Shown here: piece after piece, positions 11,754 through 23,870 of the stretch | Layout of the letters: each line of letters opens with the position of its first letter | Numbering within the stretch: position 1 is the first letter of the stretch | Assembly (NCBI GenBank): GCA_030248225.1 | Contig: JASANE010019548.1 | Coordinates: 1 to 64,000, forward strand | Reading direction: 5' to 3' | Length of the DNA: 64,000 nucleotides | Source of the DNA: Trileptium ribeirensis | Taxonomy: Eukaryota > Nematoda > Enoplea > Enoplida > Thoracostomopsidae | Notes under the pieces: generated by a model | The model's input: the letters and a program-made list of their open reading frames with translations, nothing else | Database searches by the model: none | What the model was told of the DNA's origin: nothing | Translations under genes and position numbers: made by a program

Positions 11754-14501
11754 GTTTGTACTAATACTTAATCTTTAGATCCAAGAGTATTGTAATAGCA
11801 CAATATTACTAAGCTCAATAAACCATAATGAACGCTACAACGCAAAAAAATGTTTACCCATTTAATTATAACAATTTAAGCGATTCAGCTATTTGGCTAA
11901 TTTTAGAAAATGCAAGTAGAGTTACTGTGACTTGTGTTACGCCTTACTTTAATATATTATGATATGATTTTAATATGATAATTTAATTTTCCATTTTTTA
12001 AAATGTCTGCCGCTATTAATATCTTTTAAAGCCGCTTTTAATAGAACACCATTATTCAATGATAAAGAGAACGTATTAATTTGTAAAACCCAAAAGTTTT
12101 GCGTAACTTTCCAAGGTACGAATATGCGTGATATTACTTAGAAAGGCATTTTGCAAATATCTGTATAGTGCCACACACTTAGCCGGAATAGCTGCAATTA
12201 TATCATTATTGACGAAGTTCACGAAGTTTTCAAATTGATCATATACATTTGAGTGTCATAGGATGTAACCTACAATATGCTATGGTATGACTTAAAGAAT
12301 GCCCGCTGTTAGAAGTTCAGACGAATACTTAAAGTTGATGTTGTCTCAATAACATCTTGATCCATACTATAGTTGAAATAAGAATTTGGACCAGTTAAAC
12401 TTTGACCTGCAATGATTTATTAGGAAGTTCTGGGAAAACTGAACTATTTCGCTAACTAAAATAAGTTTTATCGGCTATAAGCAAATTGCTAAGAATCGTG
12501 ACAAAAAAGGGCTTGTATTATTCACGTAGATTTTACTGCTTGAGTAAAAAGTAACGTTTATTGAGTTTTACAACCCAGCAGAAACTTACAGAGGCTCATG
12601 AAGAACAATTACATGCCATTTTATAAAATTAGTGTTATATATCACACATGCAAGCGTACAGTGTCGGACATTATTTGTGTGGTCTGGTTTACATACACAT
12701 TTTAAGTGCGACAGTGCATACATTTGTACTGCCTGAATCTCAAAAAATTATATATGGAACTTGTTATAGCGGTTTTCTCTTTTGTCTGAATTTTCAGATT
12801 CGTTTGTATAAACAATACATTGTAGTTGATTGAAATTTATCACTTTGTAGTATGAAATATTCAGCATAATGTAAAAATCTTCACATATATTTGTATCAAA
12901 TACCATGCATGCATTGTACGAATTTGAATATATATTGTATGAAACGCAATATATACAATGTATGAAAGTGTATGAATTTTTATATTTATTTGTATGAAAT
13001 TATATTGATTATAATGTATGAATTTTCATACATTTTTGTATTAAATTAGATGTATCTAATGTATGAATTTTTACAAATATTTGTATGGAATAAGATACAC
13101 TTGATGTGTGAATGATTGTACATAATTGCAATTTTTGTGCTAATTTTCAATTTTATGATATATTTGCTTTATATAACTTCAAAAATTTATGTGCTACAAA
13201 ACATACGTTTATTATTTGAGATTTCATACAAATTATGTGCAAATAATCACACATTTTTGTATGCAATCTCATGCAAATTCATTTATAATTTATCATGCAT
13301 ATGTTGTATGTAATTTCATGCAAAGTAATGTGTAACAAGTCATACAGTTCCTATGTGTAAATTCATACAAAGGATATGTAAATAATCATACATATTCTGT
13401 GTTACAATTCATACAAATTATATCCAATGTGTCATACATTTTTTGTGGCCAATTTCTTACAACTTATGTTGACATAATCATACATGATGTGCAAATTGGT
13501 GTACGATTGAAGTAGAATTTGTTCGCCATACAATTGCCCGTATTTATGTCAATTTTATACGAATTGCAACAAAATAATATGAGACAATAATTGTATGAAA
13601 TTATCATAAAACAAATTTTAAGATTATTCCAGATTATAAATGGTATTGTTCAATTCTAATTAATTTAAACCAAATGGGAAAGTGGTTTACCAAATTACAA
13701 CAACCTTGTTGTTTGCAAACCGATAAAAAATTATGGTGTTTTAAATCGGACAAAACGCTAAGCAGATATTTCTCGGCATGCTAATACGAAGCGACCTGAA
13801 ATTTTAGCCTATTTTGTGCATAGATAGTAGTACCTCACGCATTAGTTCATTCTGACTGTTTTTGAAAGCGATTTTGGTTATCACCTATTTTGCTTTATTT
13901 TTGGGAATGTGGGTATAATATATGGTTTGTAAAACCTTTATTAAATCTAGCGTTACAAACTAAAGGCTTGAAAAATATATATTCCTTTTGCAGTAGTTAC
14001 GCAGTTGTACCTTAAAAATCTTGTCTTTTCTTATAAAATTTGGTTCAATGTTTAAAACTTGTGATAAAATAAATGAACAATAATCGACCACGTCATCCCG
14101 CAACATATATGACTTTTCACTATTCTTCAAAGGTTCATCATGAACTCTTTGTATAGTAGTTGTTCTATTTTTATGGAAGGATCTCGTTTAAAATTGACAA
14201 GTCGTAACCATGCCACACTAGCAGGCTTACAGAGTATTGGAACTGCTACATGTATTAGTTAAACCCCTTAAAATTATACAATTTTACGTTCAATATCATC
14301 GATGTGCTAGTTGCTACTATTATACATTATCATCAATATTCTTTGTTAATTTGTCTAAAACTTCACAAAAGGTTCTGCAACATTTGCTTTGATTGAGCTT
14401 CGGAAACCATAACCGTTCGTCCATAGCTAAACACTGAATTTTTCATAAAGTTCGTTTTGTTTTATCTTAATTTAATTTGCAATATTTTCGCACTGCTTCA
14501 G
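11754..14501. other. Intron 4
   Basis: AT-rich. It includes an irregular AT-rich tandem region at about 12850-13620 (listed separately). Nothing else recognised. Confidence 0.45.
12850..13620. repeat. AT-rich degenerate tandem repeat (TGTATGAA/TTCATACA)
   Basis: Words such as TGTATGAA, TTCATACA, CATACATTTTTGTATG and ATTCATACAAATTATG recur about every 30-45 bp, in both orientations, across roughly 770 bp. Open frames here (for example 13116-13313) are repeat-derived, hydrophobic and AT-biased. Confidence 0.65.
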
Positions 14502-14630
14502 CTACAATCGATGAAACTCGGTGCGAAGACACAAGCTACTGTTTGAACGGTGGTGCTTGTGTCAGGTTGGATTCAGAACTCTTCACTTGTGTATGTCTGA
14601 ACGGTTGGATTGGAATTCGTTGTGAAACTT
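14502..14630 (+). CDS. Channel exon 5: EGF domain 1
   Basis: Residues about 235-277 form a complete EGF domain with six cysteines in canonical order: CEDTSYC, LNGGAC, LFTC, VC, then NGWIGIRC. Acceptor TGCTTCAG, donor ACTT|GTAAGT; phase 1-1. EGF modules are extracellular and disulfide-bonded. The exon lies between the Thr-rich exon and a second EGF exon. Confidence 0.92.
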
Positions 14631-16304
14631 GTAAGTATTGATAAGCTGGTGTGTTGAAAATAACATTCAGATAAAAATTATGGCGGAAGTTTGAGCTTGT
14701 TTTTCTTAAAACAAACGTGTCTCTGCAGTTTGTATTGTTAACGCTTTATATACCATCCATAATATTTTACGCATTACCTAATTATGAATGTGGGCTTATA
14801 TAAAATAATAGTTACCTTGTAAAAATACTTGCACAAGGTCGGAAATCCTATCCGTTTAGCGGATGTTTCAATGGGAGCTTTTGCCTCCTGGCGTGAGCAG
14901 CCAGCCGGCGATGGGGTCGTAAGATAGTGATAAATTTTCGAAAGTTCTTGAGACTCAAAATTTTTCTTAATTTTTGTCAAATTTCGCCCAAATTTTACAT
15001 CAATTTTTGCCAATTTTCATCCTATTTTAGCGTATCATAGCCAAAATTTTTAATGCGCCAAAATTAAACAGCGTTGGGCATAGCGTAGAGCTTTGCCTCA
15101 CTCCACATTTGACTCAGAAAGGCTCTGATACAACAGAGGGGGCTTTGCGAGAGGGGTCGGAAGGGATTATCCTACCTCGCAGAGGGCCTTGATAACGCAC
15201 CGAGAGGAGGTCATAGCCTCATCGGGGTAATCTCATATCCCTCTATGAGCAAGTATTTTGCAAGTTATATTCGCAGTGGATATAAAACATCATTGGTTCC
15301 ATTGGTTTGTTTTCCGTAAACGTTTGAGCAAAAATAGGAAACGGCAAGGAGAAACTGCGAAAGGTCCAAGAAACGCTCGATGTTATAACAACGGGCAAAC
15401 AATTTGGACATTAGCACACAAAGGATTTTTTGTGTTCAATTTGTTTTACATAAATATCAGAAAGTAGCACGTGCCTTAGTTACTAAAACAAATACTCAAA
15501 TTTTGAAGCATGATAATTTGCATCGTTTTTCAATTACAAGTAACATTCAAAATTTGAGCAAAACGTTTGAACATGTGAACGCAACTTAATTTATGTACAT
15601 ATCTACTATCAGGCTGGGTTTATCAGAAATCGATTAATGAGTTGGCAGTATTAACGCAAATCAACTTTCGAGGCGTCATGCAGTCCTTAAGAATACGAAA
15701 ACAATGCCACGACGGACGGCTGTTTATGGCTCTTTTCTGTTAAACTATTCCTTTACAACAAAAACGGTACATTTTTTCGAATTTAGTAATGGTAAATTCG
15801 AATAACCCAAAAATGCCGGAATTTAACTATTAAAACCTACAGCAACAAACCAATCTTACTAAATTCTAAAAATTAGATTAAATATTGTCTTTATGAATCC
15901 AACATTCAATTGTTTCCATTTTTATGAATGGGCTTGTACTTGAGGTCATCTATCACAGTAACATGTTCCCATATTAAGGTTCCACACTAATGTAAGGTCA
16001 AACCATATTTTTCGAAAACATTGTTTTGAAAGATTGACCAACTTAAGCGAATTTGGAAAACCACTCATGGTGTATACATTTTAATTACATTTACGTGTCT
16101 GGCGTAAAATTTTTTAGTATTTAATTCATGCCGCGATTATACATTTCGCATATAAGTTAGATCATCTTACACGGAAACTATCTTGCCAGTGATAGTTCTG
16201 TAATATACTATAATATTCTGTGATGTACTATATTATATATAGGACTACATATATAATGGTAATACTATCTGAACAAGAGTATTTGATTTTTGTTTAATTT
16301 TCAG
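14631..16304. other. Intron 5
   Basis: Contains a copy of the dispersed TTTTGCC/GC-rich module (about 14850-15240). The remainder is AT-rich with no feature recognised; open frames at 15258-15589 have no support. Confidence 0.45.
14850..15240. repeat. Dispersed TTTTGCC/GC-rich module, copy 2
   Basis: GC-rich stretch (CTCCTGGCGTGAGCAGCC, about 14885-14920), then a Phe/Lys-like run of AATTTTTG and ATTTTTGCCAATTTTC words at 14945-15025, then a further moderately GC-rich stretch to about 15240. Layout matches the other copies. Confidence 0.45.
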
Positions 16305-16418
16305 CTTCCGATGATTGTCAGTCAAATCCGTGTCATCCGACGGCAAAATGTGTCGATGGACATAAATCTGTTTCTTGCGTTTGCTTGCCGGGAATGACAG
16401 GAGAAGATTGTGCAACGG
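16305..16418 (+). CDS. Channel exon 6: EGF domain 2
   Basis: Residues about 278-315 form a second complete [15 protein letters not shown], then SVSC, VC and LPGMTGEDC, six cysteines in all. Acceptor TTTTCAG, donor ACGG|GTGAAT; phase 1-1. No calcium-binding D-x-D/N-E motif precedes the first cysteine, although DD is present. Confidence 0.92.
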
Positions 16419-17949
16419 GTGAATGGTTTTAATTCGTTAATAGACTATTTTAAATACTCAGCTAATAAAGCATTTTATAAGTCTTGTTCAGTATCTCGAT
16501 TGTATATTGGACAGAATAACATTTGCGTGATTTGTAACTAAAGTTCACTACTCGTAGACTGCTTCTGATGGTAAATTTCATTTACCTATTGACACGAACT
16601 ATATAAATTCGGTTGTGGTTTGTTGACGTTCGTTAAGAATATTAAGTTAAGTGTTTGCCTATGGACGAACGACAGGCGACCGGTTTATTGATACCATATT
16701 GACATGTAGTATTTTATACTAAAATGTTCCAGAATTATGTCAAAAATTTGTAAGAATATGTATATTGTAAAATTTGTACGGTAATTTTTTTTACTGTAGC
16801 TCCTATGGTGTCAAGGACATTTTTGCCACTTCACATCTTTTAACTGGAAATTCTGCATTCCAGTACTGTTAAGAATGGTTGGCTCAAGTTCAACATTGGC
16901 ACAAATTGAGATACAAATTACAAAACAACTTGACATGAGAAACTGGAAATTCTGCATTCCAGTACTGTTAAGAATAGTTGGCTCAAGTTCAATATTGGCA
17001 CAAATTGAGATACAAATTACAAAACAACCTGACATGAAAAATTGAGATTGTTTGCGAATGTGTCACTGTACATTTGTATGACCTTTCAAGAGTTTTAGGT
17101 GTACTTTTGTTAAGACACGTATCGCTGCTTTAGAAGCCATTTACCAGATTCGGCAGTTTGTCTGCTGTAAAAGCATTCGTAAACATACCCTTCCGCTCGA
17201 AATAATTCAATATATTGGGAGATATGATGGATAGTGAATGGGAGTTGGAGCTTGTGTACTGCGTAATTTAAAATAATAATCATGGAATTATATTCGAACG
17301 GCTTTATATGAACTGGAATGGGTTCCATTTACATTTTATCAGTTTCGCAATCCCTACTGCAGTGAAATTCTTTCCAGGCTGCTATTTATCCGGCGTATTA
17401 TATTATCGGTTTTCGTTCATCTGAGTTTTCCATTTACACTGCATGGAATAAGCAGTATAAACTGTATTTATCTGAAAGTAATTTTCGCTATAAACACTTC
17501 ATCGCGGAGAAAACAAAGAAGTTCGCGAAGCGGCTATGATACGTTCTTTGATCTCGTTTTGAATTTGATGCCATGAAAGCATTGTTCAAATCAGATTTAC
17601 AATTTTTCAAACTGTTTAAAATAATTAAAGCCCGTAATGCCGCCAAACCGGGCGTAAAATAGAGCAAACTATGTTTCAGTTCATCCTAAGTGGGTATAAA
17701 TATGTACTTTACAGCTTTTTTATTTTAATTGTTGAGTTTCGTATGAGTTCCCAATGTGTTTCCGGTCTTTTTCAGAGTGCAAAAAATTAGAACTTTAAGG
17801 TGGATGAATCAACCCATCATTCGTCAATGTTCTAGCATCCGACTAGTTTAGATTTGCATATTAGCGGCAATGACAATATTATATCTCCACGTCAAGTTAC
17901 TAAAGAATATAAAACGAAATCTTTCGCCAGTAAATTGTTTATATTGCAG
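16419..17949. other. Intron 6
   Basis: AT-rich, with a two-copy tandem duplication at 16843-17037. No coding feature recognised otherwise. Confidence 0.45.
16843..17037. repeat. Two-copy tandem duplication, ~98 bp
   Basis: Two adjacent, nearly identical copies begin AACTGGAAATTCTGCATTCC and run through ACAAATTGAGATACAAATTA. Few differences separate them, suggesting a recent duplication. The minus-strand frame at 16811-17035 is a repeat artefact. Confidence 0.9.
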
Positions 17950-18038
17950 ACATTGACGAATGCCGCAGTGGACCGTGTGCTGAAAATCAGACATGCTCGC
18001 AGTATATGAATGGATATTCTTGTATCGAAAGACATGAA
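17950..18038 (+). CDS. Channel exon 7: truncated calcium-type EGF
   Basis: Residues about 316-345. It begins DIDEC, the calcium-binding EGF start, then RSGPC, AENQTC and SQYMNGYSC, giving four of six cysteines. The fifth and sixth are missing because the exon ends at GAA|GTAACA (phase 0) and exon 8 has no cysteine in the chosen frame. Acceptor ATATTGCAG, phase 1 in. The incomplete EGF is either a degenerate boundary module or evidence that the 3' boundary is wrong. Confidence 0.68.
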
Positions 18039-18392
18039 GTAACAATTGAATTATATTTTACAAAACTGAATGTTATATGTTTTGCTTGAAAATTTATCTG
18101 ACAATCACATGTTTTTAACCGTTTTGCCTTTAGTTAAAGTGGTACATGCGATAGCTGTTATGAAAGACAAACAAAAATGCGCTGCAGAGAATAACCGGAC
18201 AATAGTATTTTAATACGAAAAGTTTGCAGTAGCGCTAAGTATATACATATGCTCATATAACCTATGTCCAAAGTAAAGTAGGCCATAACTGGGTTTGTGA
18301 TAAAACTAAATCCCAGACATTGACTTGGCCCTTCTACGGCCGTTGTGTATTTAATAGCGGAAATCACGTTTTACAAATAGGTCTTGTTTCAG

Positions 18393-18473
18393 ATACTGGC
18401 TGCAAAAATAGCGATTGTCCAAAGTCTTGTAGGCGATAGTGTTGCGTCTGATGAGTCGAACAGGGATGAACAG
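18393..18473 (+). CDS. Channel exon 8: linker into finger region
   Basis: Residues about 346-372; 27 codons, phase 0-0, between acceptor CTTGTTTCAG and consensus donor CAG|GTAAGC. It reads ILAAKIAIVQSLVGDSV and ends in an acidic, polar tail. No domain is recognised; position suggests it links the EGF block to the channel finger. In phase 1 the same stretch would read DTGCKNSDCPKSC before a stop, so an EGF-like use of this exon cannot be excluded. Confidence 0.5.
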
Positions 18474-19212
18474 GTAAGCTGTGTTTGTTGATAATATTTA
18501 TGTGTTAAATGCACAGCCGCAATCTTCTAATCAATGTTGAACTAATTGCCCGGCTGGCACCAAGCGAATCAGATGGCTAGCCGTTGTAGACTAAAACAAG
18601 TTTGTCAACCATCGACCGTTTACAAACAACCACGGAAGTTCAGTCACACAGAATTTTGAACTTTTCGGTGTGATTAAAACTATTATAGCCGTTGGCTTTA
18701 CCGACCAAGGTAATTATTACCACCAAGAGTGCATTAGGGAACAGTATGACACTTCCCTGCGCTCACAAGTTATCCCGTGTTTGATGATACGGACGTTTTC
18801 GGCCTGGCCCATCCCCACATTCTGGGGGGTCGAAATGCCCGACCCCCAGTTTCTGGGTGGCGGGTGGCTCAAACATTCAGGTTGGGGACTTTCACGACAA
18901 TTTTGTTGAAAATTTGTCGACGCCCAACACTCTGTATTGGCCCCCTAGCAATGCTTTTTCTTAACCATTTACAATAGGCAGTATCATCAACATGGACATG
19001 CAAACGGAAACTAGTTTAAGACCGCGGCTAGGCACGCAGTTGATCGCGACATGGTTTCTTCGTTTTGATATACTTGTGTTAAGCAGAACCTTATCCTGTA
19101 GCTAAAAATAACGTTTTTTGGAGTGCTCAATAATTTTTGTAACAGTGAGTCGATTTTAGTTTATTATATTATTGTATTTATAAGCCCTAAAATAGTAGCA
19201 TTAATATTCGAG
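18474..19212. other. Intron 8 with GC-rich patch
   Basis: Mostly AT-rich. A GC-rich patch at about 18795-18945 has TGGGGGGTCGAAATGCCC and GGGTGGCGGGTGGC and carries two short open frames without domains. It resembles the other GC-rich islands in composition only. Confidence 0.35.
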
Positions 19213-19388
19213 GTTGAACCAAATATATTCAACGAAACGATTGTTACACTTCAATCTTTGCAAGCCGTCGTTAACGAAATGAAACAGTACGTTATCAATG
19301 GGGTCACTCGTGATATCATTCGCTCAGTGACATTTGCCAAAGCGGAAATTATTGGGCACTGCCGGTACGAAGGCGCGCAGTGTGATTG
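19213..19388 (+). CDS. Channel exon 9: finger domain start
   Basis: Residues about 373-430. The C-terminal part, FAKAEIIGHCRYEGAQCDW, fits the conserved DEG/ENaC block of aromatic, acidic, then C-x-Y/F-x-G-x-x-C. The helical, polar stretch before it, with an N-E-T glycosylation site, fits the finger. Donor TG|GTGAGT, phase 2. The 5' boundary is uncertain: I chose the AG at 19211-19212 because only it gives phase 0 to match exon 8, but its pyrimidine tract is poor. Other AGs at 19143, 19152, 19177 and 19188 give other phases. Confidence 0.75.
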
Positions 19389-19789
19389 GTGAGTTTCAAC
19401 TGAGCGAAGCGTTTTTATTTTCGTCAGAAAGGGAAGAATCGGTACCGTCTCTTCGTCTGTTCGTTGACCTCCACGATAGCTACTCTCCTCAAAGTGCTCA
19501 GAAATGAAAAAGACACGAGGGGTTTCTTTGACGCTGATCGTCAAATATGACGTTTTTGAAGCTCTAAAACTTGGTAATTTTACGCGTATTCTAAAATTAC
19601 CTTAAAATTGCTGATTCTTTGTGGAAGGAGGTTTTCGATGTCGCTGATAGTTAGATATGTGACTTTTAAAGCTCCATGATTTTAATATGTGTGCTAATTC
19701 GTTAATTAGTTAGTTGATGTTATTAATTCGCTAATTAATTTTTTACCTAACTAGCTTTTTGTATAAATATTATAAAGAAATATTACGCC

Positions 19790-21285
19790 AGAATGTGGTT
19801 GAATTCAGTTAGGAAACAGCATCTAGGTCTTTAAAGCTGAAACATCATTGAGTGTCGGGTTTTTGTGCCGGATGGTCAAGTTTTCTAGTATTCTTAATAG
19901 CTTTTCCGAATTTGGTCTAAAGTTTCCAACATGCATTAAAATTGAAAAGTCATTGGCGCTATGGTGTGAACTGCACTTGGTGACATGCTGATATACAGCC
20001 GAGTTCAAAAGCCGTGCATTGTTGAGTCTTTTGCCAGTACGTGCCGAGATCCCAAGATGTTCCTCTGTCCTGGTTGCTAGGTGTCGGTATGAACTACCGA
20101 TGTAGTCTGCTTCATAAGCAGAACATGTGAATTTGTAGACAACCGCAGACTTCAGTTCATCCGGGATCTGGTCTTTGAACGTAAAGTGATGTTTCAGCTT
20201 GTGTCCGATTTCGGTAATTATTCGAAATTCACTGCCTGGAAACTTCAACTTTAACAACCTAAGAAGCTGTTTTCTCAGCTTTTGCGAAAACATTCCAAAA
20301 AAGGGTAACTTCAGGATGAAAAGTTGTTTCCAAATTTTGTGAAGATATAGAATTAATTTCAGAAACATCGGCTCGCGAAACTACCTCACTTCTGCTCTCG
20401 CATAGTTTGTTGAAGAAATTTCGAGTGGTCTTATGCACGACATTGTCAGGAAAACCATTTTTCCGTAAAGTTTTACGTAAAAGAGTAATGTCGCTATGGA
20501 TGTTATAGAAATTGGATGAGATGGTATACGAGTGGTGTAGTAGGCACTGAGTTAAGCCTGTTTTGTATAGCGGCAAAATGAAACTATCATACTGCATGAG
20601 AAGCCCAGTGAAAGTGGCTTTACGAAACCTAGATGTAGAAATGACGCCGTTATTTTTCGAAACTTTGACGTCTAGAAACGGAATCGTGTCCTGATTTTCC
20701 ACTTTAACAGTGAAATTAATCAAACGATGTTGGTTATTGAGGTATTTGAGAAACCGTTGCCATTGATTGTCAAACACGACGAAAGTGTCGTCCACATATC
20801 TTTTATACCATTTTGGCTTAAAATCATGTGGACATTTTTCAAGCCATTTTAGTTCAGATTTATACATGAAAATGTTAGCCAGGGTGGGGCCTAGGGGTGA
20901 ACCCATGGCTACGCCATCAATCTGTCGTAAACTTGACCATTAAATAGGAAATTGATGTTTTTAACACATATACTGATGGCTTGTATTAAAGTGTCCGTGG
21001 GAAATGGGGACACGATTTCGTTGGTGTCCGCGGCAGTGCGAATAAGTGCAAGCTTTTCATCAACCGGAACATTAGTAAAAAGCGTCTTGACATCAAAGCC
21101 GGCTAGAAACTTAGTACCAAAGTTGTGTTTAGTAACATCGTTAGCAAATTCGAATGAACTTCGAACCGAATGAACGTTTTTTGTTACGAGCTCTAAGATC
21201 GGTATCAGAAATTGAGCTAGTTTATGCACAGCCGAGCCACTACATGACATTATGGGTCTTAGTGGGATGCCATCTTTGTGAACTT
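19790..21285 (-). mobile_element. Penelope-like retroelement, copy 1 (decayed)
   Basis: Minus-strand reverse transcriptase followed by a GIY-YIG endonuclease, the Penelope-like element layout. RT landmarks in order are FLAGFDVKTLFTNVP, MGSPLGPTLANIFM, the catalytic KRYVDDTFVVFD (near 20790) and IPFLDVKVSKNNG. The endonuclease part carries VVYKFTC, DYIGSSYRHLATRTEEHL and the terminal RHKNPTLND. The frame is broken by a single-base loss near 20910-20925, just before the VAMGSPLG block, and by another near 20320-20340. The element starts within RT, so the N terminus is missing. It is not functional as it stands. Confidence 0.9.
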
Positions 21286-22205
21286 TTGTGAACTTCCGTT
21301 TCTAGACGTCAAAGTTTCGAAAAATAACGGCGTCATTTCTACATCTACGTTTCGTAAAGCCACTTTCACTGGGCTTCTCATGCAGTATGACAATTTCATT
21401 CTGCCACGATACAAAACAGGTTTAATCCAGTGCCTACTACACCGAGCATATACCATCGGATCTAATTTATATAACACCCATAACGACATTAGTCTTTTAC
21501 ATCAAACTTTACGGAAAAATGGTTTTCCTAACAATGTCTTGCATAAGACCTTTCGAAGTTTTTTCAACAAGCTGTATGAGAACAAAAGTGAAGTGATTTC
21601 GCGAGCCGATGTTTCTGAAATTAATTCTATATCATCACAAACATCGGAAACACAATTTTTCATCCTGAAGTTACCTTTTTGGAACGTTTTCACAAAAGCT
21701 GAGAAAACAACCTCTTCGGTTGCTAAAGTTTAAGTTTCCAGGCAGTGAATTCCGAATAATTACTGAAATCGGGCATACGCTGAAACATCACTTTACGTAC
21801 AAAGACCCCCGGATGAACTGAAGTCAGCGGTTGTCTACAAATTCACATGTTCTGCTTATGAAGCAGACTACATCGGTAGCTCATACCGACACCTAGCAAC
21901 CAGGACAGAGGAACATCTTAGGATATCTGTACGTACTGGCAAAAGACTCAACAACGCACGGCTTCTGAACTCCGCTGTATATCATCAGCATATTACCGCG
22001 TGCACCTCACATCATAGGCTAATGACTTCTCTATTTTAATGGATGTTGGAAACTTTAGACCGAATTCGGAAAGGTTATTAAGAATACTAGAAAACTTGAC
22101 AATCCGACCCAAAAACCCGACACTCAATGATGTTTCAGCTTTAAAGACCTTAATGCTGTTTCCTAACTGAATTCAACCACATACTGGTGTAATATTTCTT
22201 TATGT
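21278..22205 (+). mobile_element. Penelope-like retroelement, copy 2 (5'-truncated, inverted)
   Basis: Plus-strand relative of copy 1, starting only at the LPFLDVKVSKNNG block, so it lacks the YVDD active site. It continues through the RT thumb (TLRKNGFPNNVLHKTFRS) and, in another frame, the GIY-YIG region to a terminal PKNPTLND-like stretch near 22125. A one-base deletion in a T run near 21675 breaks the frame at a different place from copy 1. Further frameshifts lie in the endonuclease, such as near 21805-21815. The copies look about 80% alike at protein level by eye. Confidence 0.88.
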
Positions 22206-23039
22206 TTATCTTTTTGATAGCTTTTTGTATGGTGAATCTGACATCAGATGTCTAAAACGTGATACTTTAGTACAAATTGATTAAATATTTAGTTGAAATA
22301 CATGTATACATAAATAAAATATAAAATGCTTTGCAGATTGCCCTACTCACTTTTTGTAATTTATTACGTTTACTAGTACTTTAGTCATACCGATTTCACA
22401 CCTAAATTTGCACACCAAATTCGCAGTTTTCTCATCTACAATATGAATGACTCACACTATTAAAATAACACACAACTATTATTGTTGTGGGTTGTCAAAG
22501 TTAAATGCGGCATAGATAATTAAGTCTTCACATATTGGAGAATTAGTCTATTTGCCGATAGAGCGTTTGTTCTTTGCATTTTTCTATTTAAAGCTGTACC
22601 ATACCTGTTCATAAAGAAAATTCCCTTAATTAAACGTGTTTCACATTCTGTAAAATGGATTGTATTTGTACCATCCCAGTAGATGAAAAACATTGCGCCG
22701 AGAGGACGTTGGGTGATGTGCCATTTCCAACTGTCGCAGGTAGTAGGGTCTTGTAACTTTTGACTAAGATAACATACCTAATGCAAATACTTTATTATAT
22801 ATTGTTGACAGTCGTAAATCAACAATAGTCTGTCGCATCGGTTTCGTTGACAGCTCAAACTGTTTATCAAAGGCCTTTGGTGTAGATGCGACATGTAACA
22901 TTCATATCGTCGAGTTCCTACTTTCGTTATTCAAACTCTCAAATTTAGTTGCAACATGCGAATCTGTGAAGAAATATAAATTCTATTTATTTTCATGTTT
23001 AGTATTTTTCTTTTTATTAATATTTTTTCTTCTTTTATT
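22206..23039. other. Intron 9, unassigned part
   Basis: AT-rich; no feature recognised. Confidence 0.4.
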
Positions 23040-23480
23040 CTATTTTGTGTCAAATTTTGTGAAAATTTCGTTAAATTCCAGTTTTTTTCGGTCATACACG
23101 CACTGTTTGTCTTACAGCTGAAATTAACTTTTGTTCCTTTTAACTAAAACATATCCCATACATCTAGTGCCTTTTACAAACCCACCCACCCACCTTCCAC
23201 ACCAACCCCTCTCCCGCCTCGTGCGCTTGAACTTTTAGCGAAAATCGGCTAATTATTGTGACAATTGACAAAAATGGGGCTGAAATTAAGTGAAAATAGG
23301 TAGAAATGAAAAAAATTATCTCAAATTAGCAGCACTTCGGGAAAATTATTTAGCAATATTGAGAAATATTTTGAGTCCCTTAAAACTTTAAAAATTCTCT
23401 TCCCTGGTCTACTCCCCTTATTCGGTGACCTCCTCCTTTCCGTGACCATCTACCCCCTAAGCCGCCGGAGCATCAACACC
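23040..23480. repeat. Dispersed TTTTGCC/GC-rich module, copy 3
   Basis: A/T-rich phased words (GAAAATTTCG, GAAAATCGG, GACAAAAATGGGG, GTGAAAATAGG) at 23050-23370 are interleaved with C-rich CCCACCCACCCACC (23180-23220) and followed by a C/T-rich stretch (CTCCTCCTTTCCGTGACC) to about 23470. Confidence 0.4.
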
Positions 23481-23870
23481 TATATTGTTATATGCAACGA
23501 GATGCCCACACAACGTATATCCGATACACAGATTAAATGGTTTAATCACTGAACTACCCTGCCGATTTAGTAAAATCAGCGGCTACAAAACGTATTTTTA
23601 CAAAAAATAAATTATTTAGATGGCCAATGGTATAAGTGTTCACAATGTCAGAGTTTTATATAATTATAACGTGAGAAGACGGATGCTACCCATGCAAAGA
23701 TAATAAATACAAATGATGACTTGGGGTATATTCTAGTGGTACATTTGGAGTATCGAAAACATTTAAATAATGCACACTGTTTTTACTTGTTGACTTCCGG
23801 GTAGCTCAGATCATACATTCAATACTTAGATAATATACTATAATCATTAAATGGTCAATTAGCGTCAGCA

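Noticed and set aside
19251..19544. 97-codon minus-strand frame
   Set aside because: Antisense shadow of channel exon 9.
20952..21173. 73-codon plus-strand frame
   Set aside because: Antisense shadow of the Penelope reverse transcriptase.
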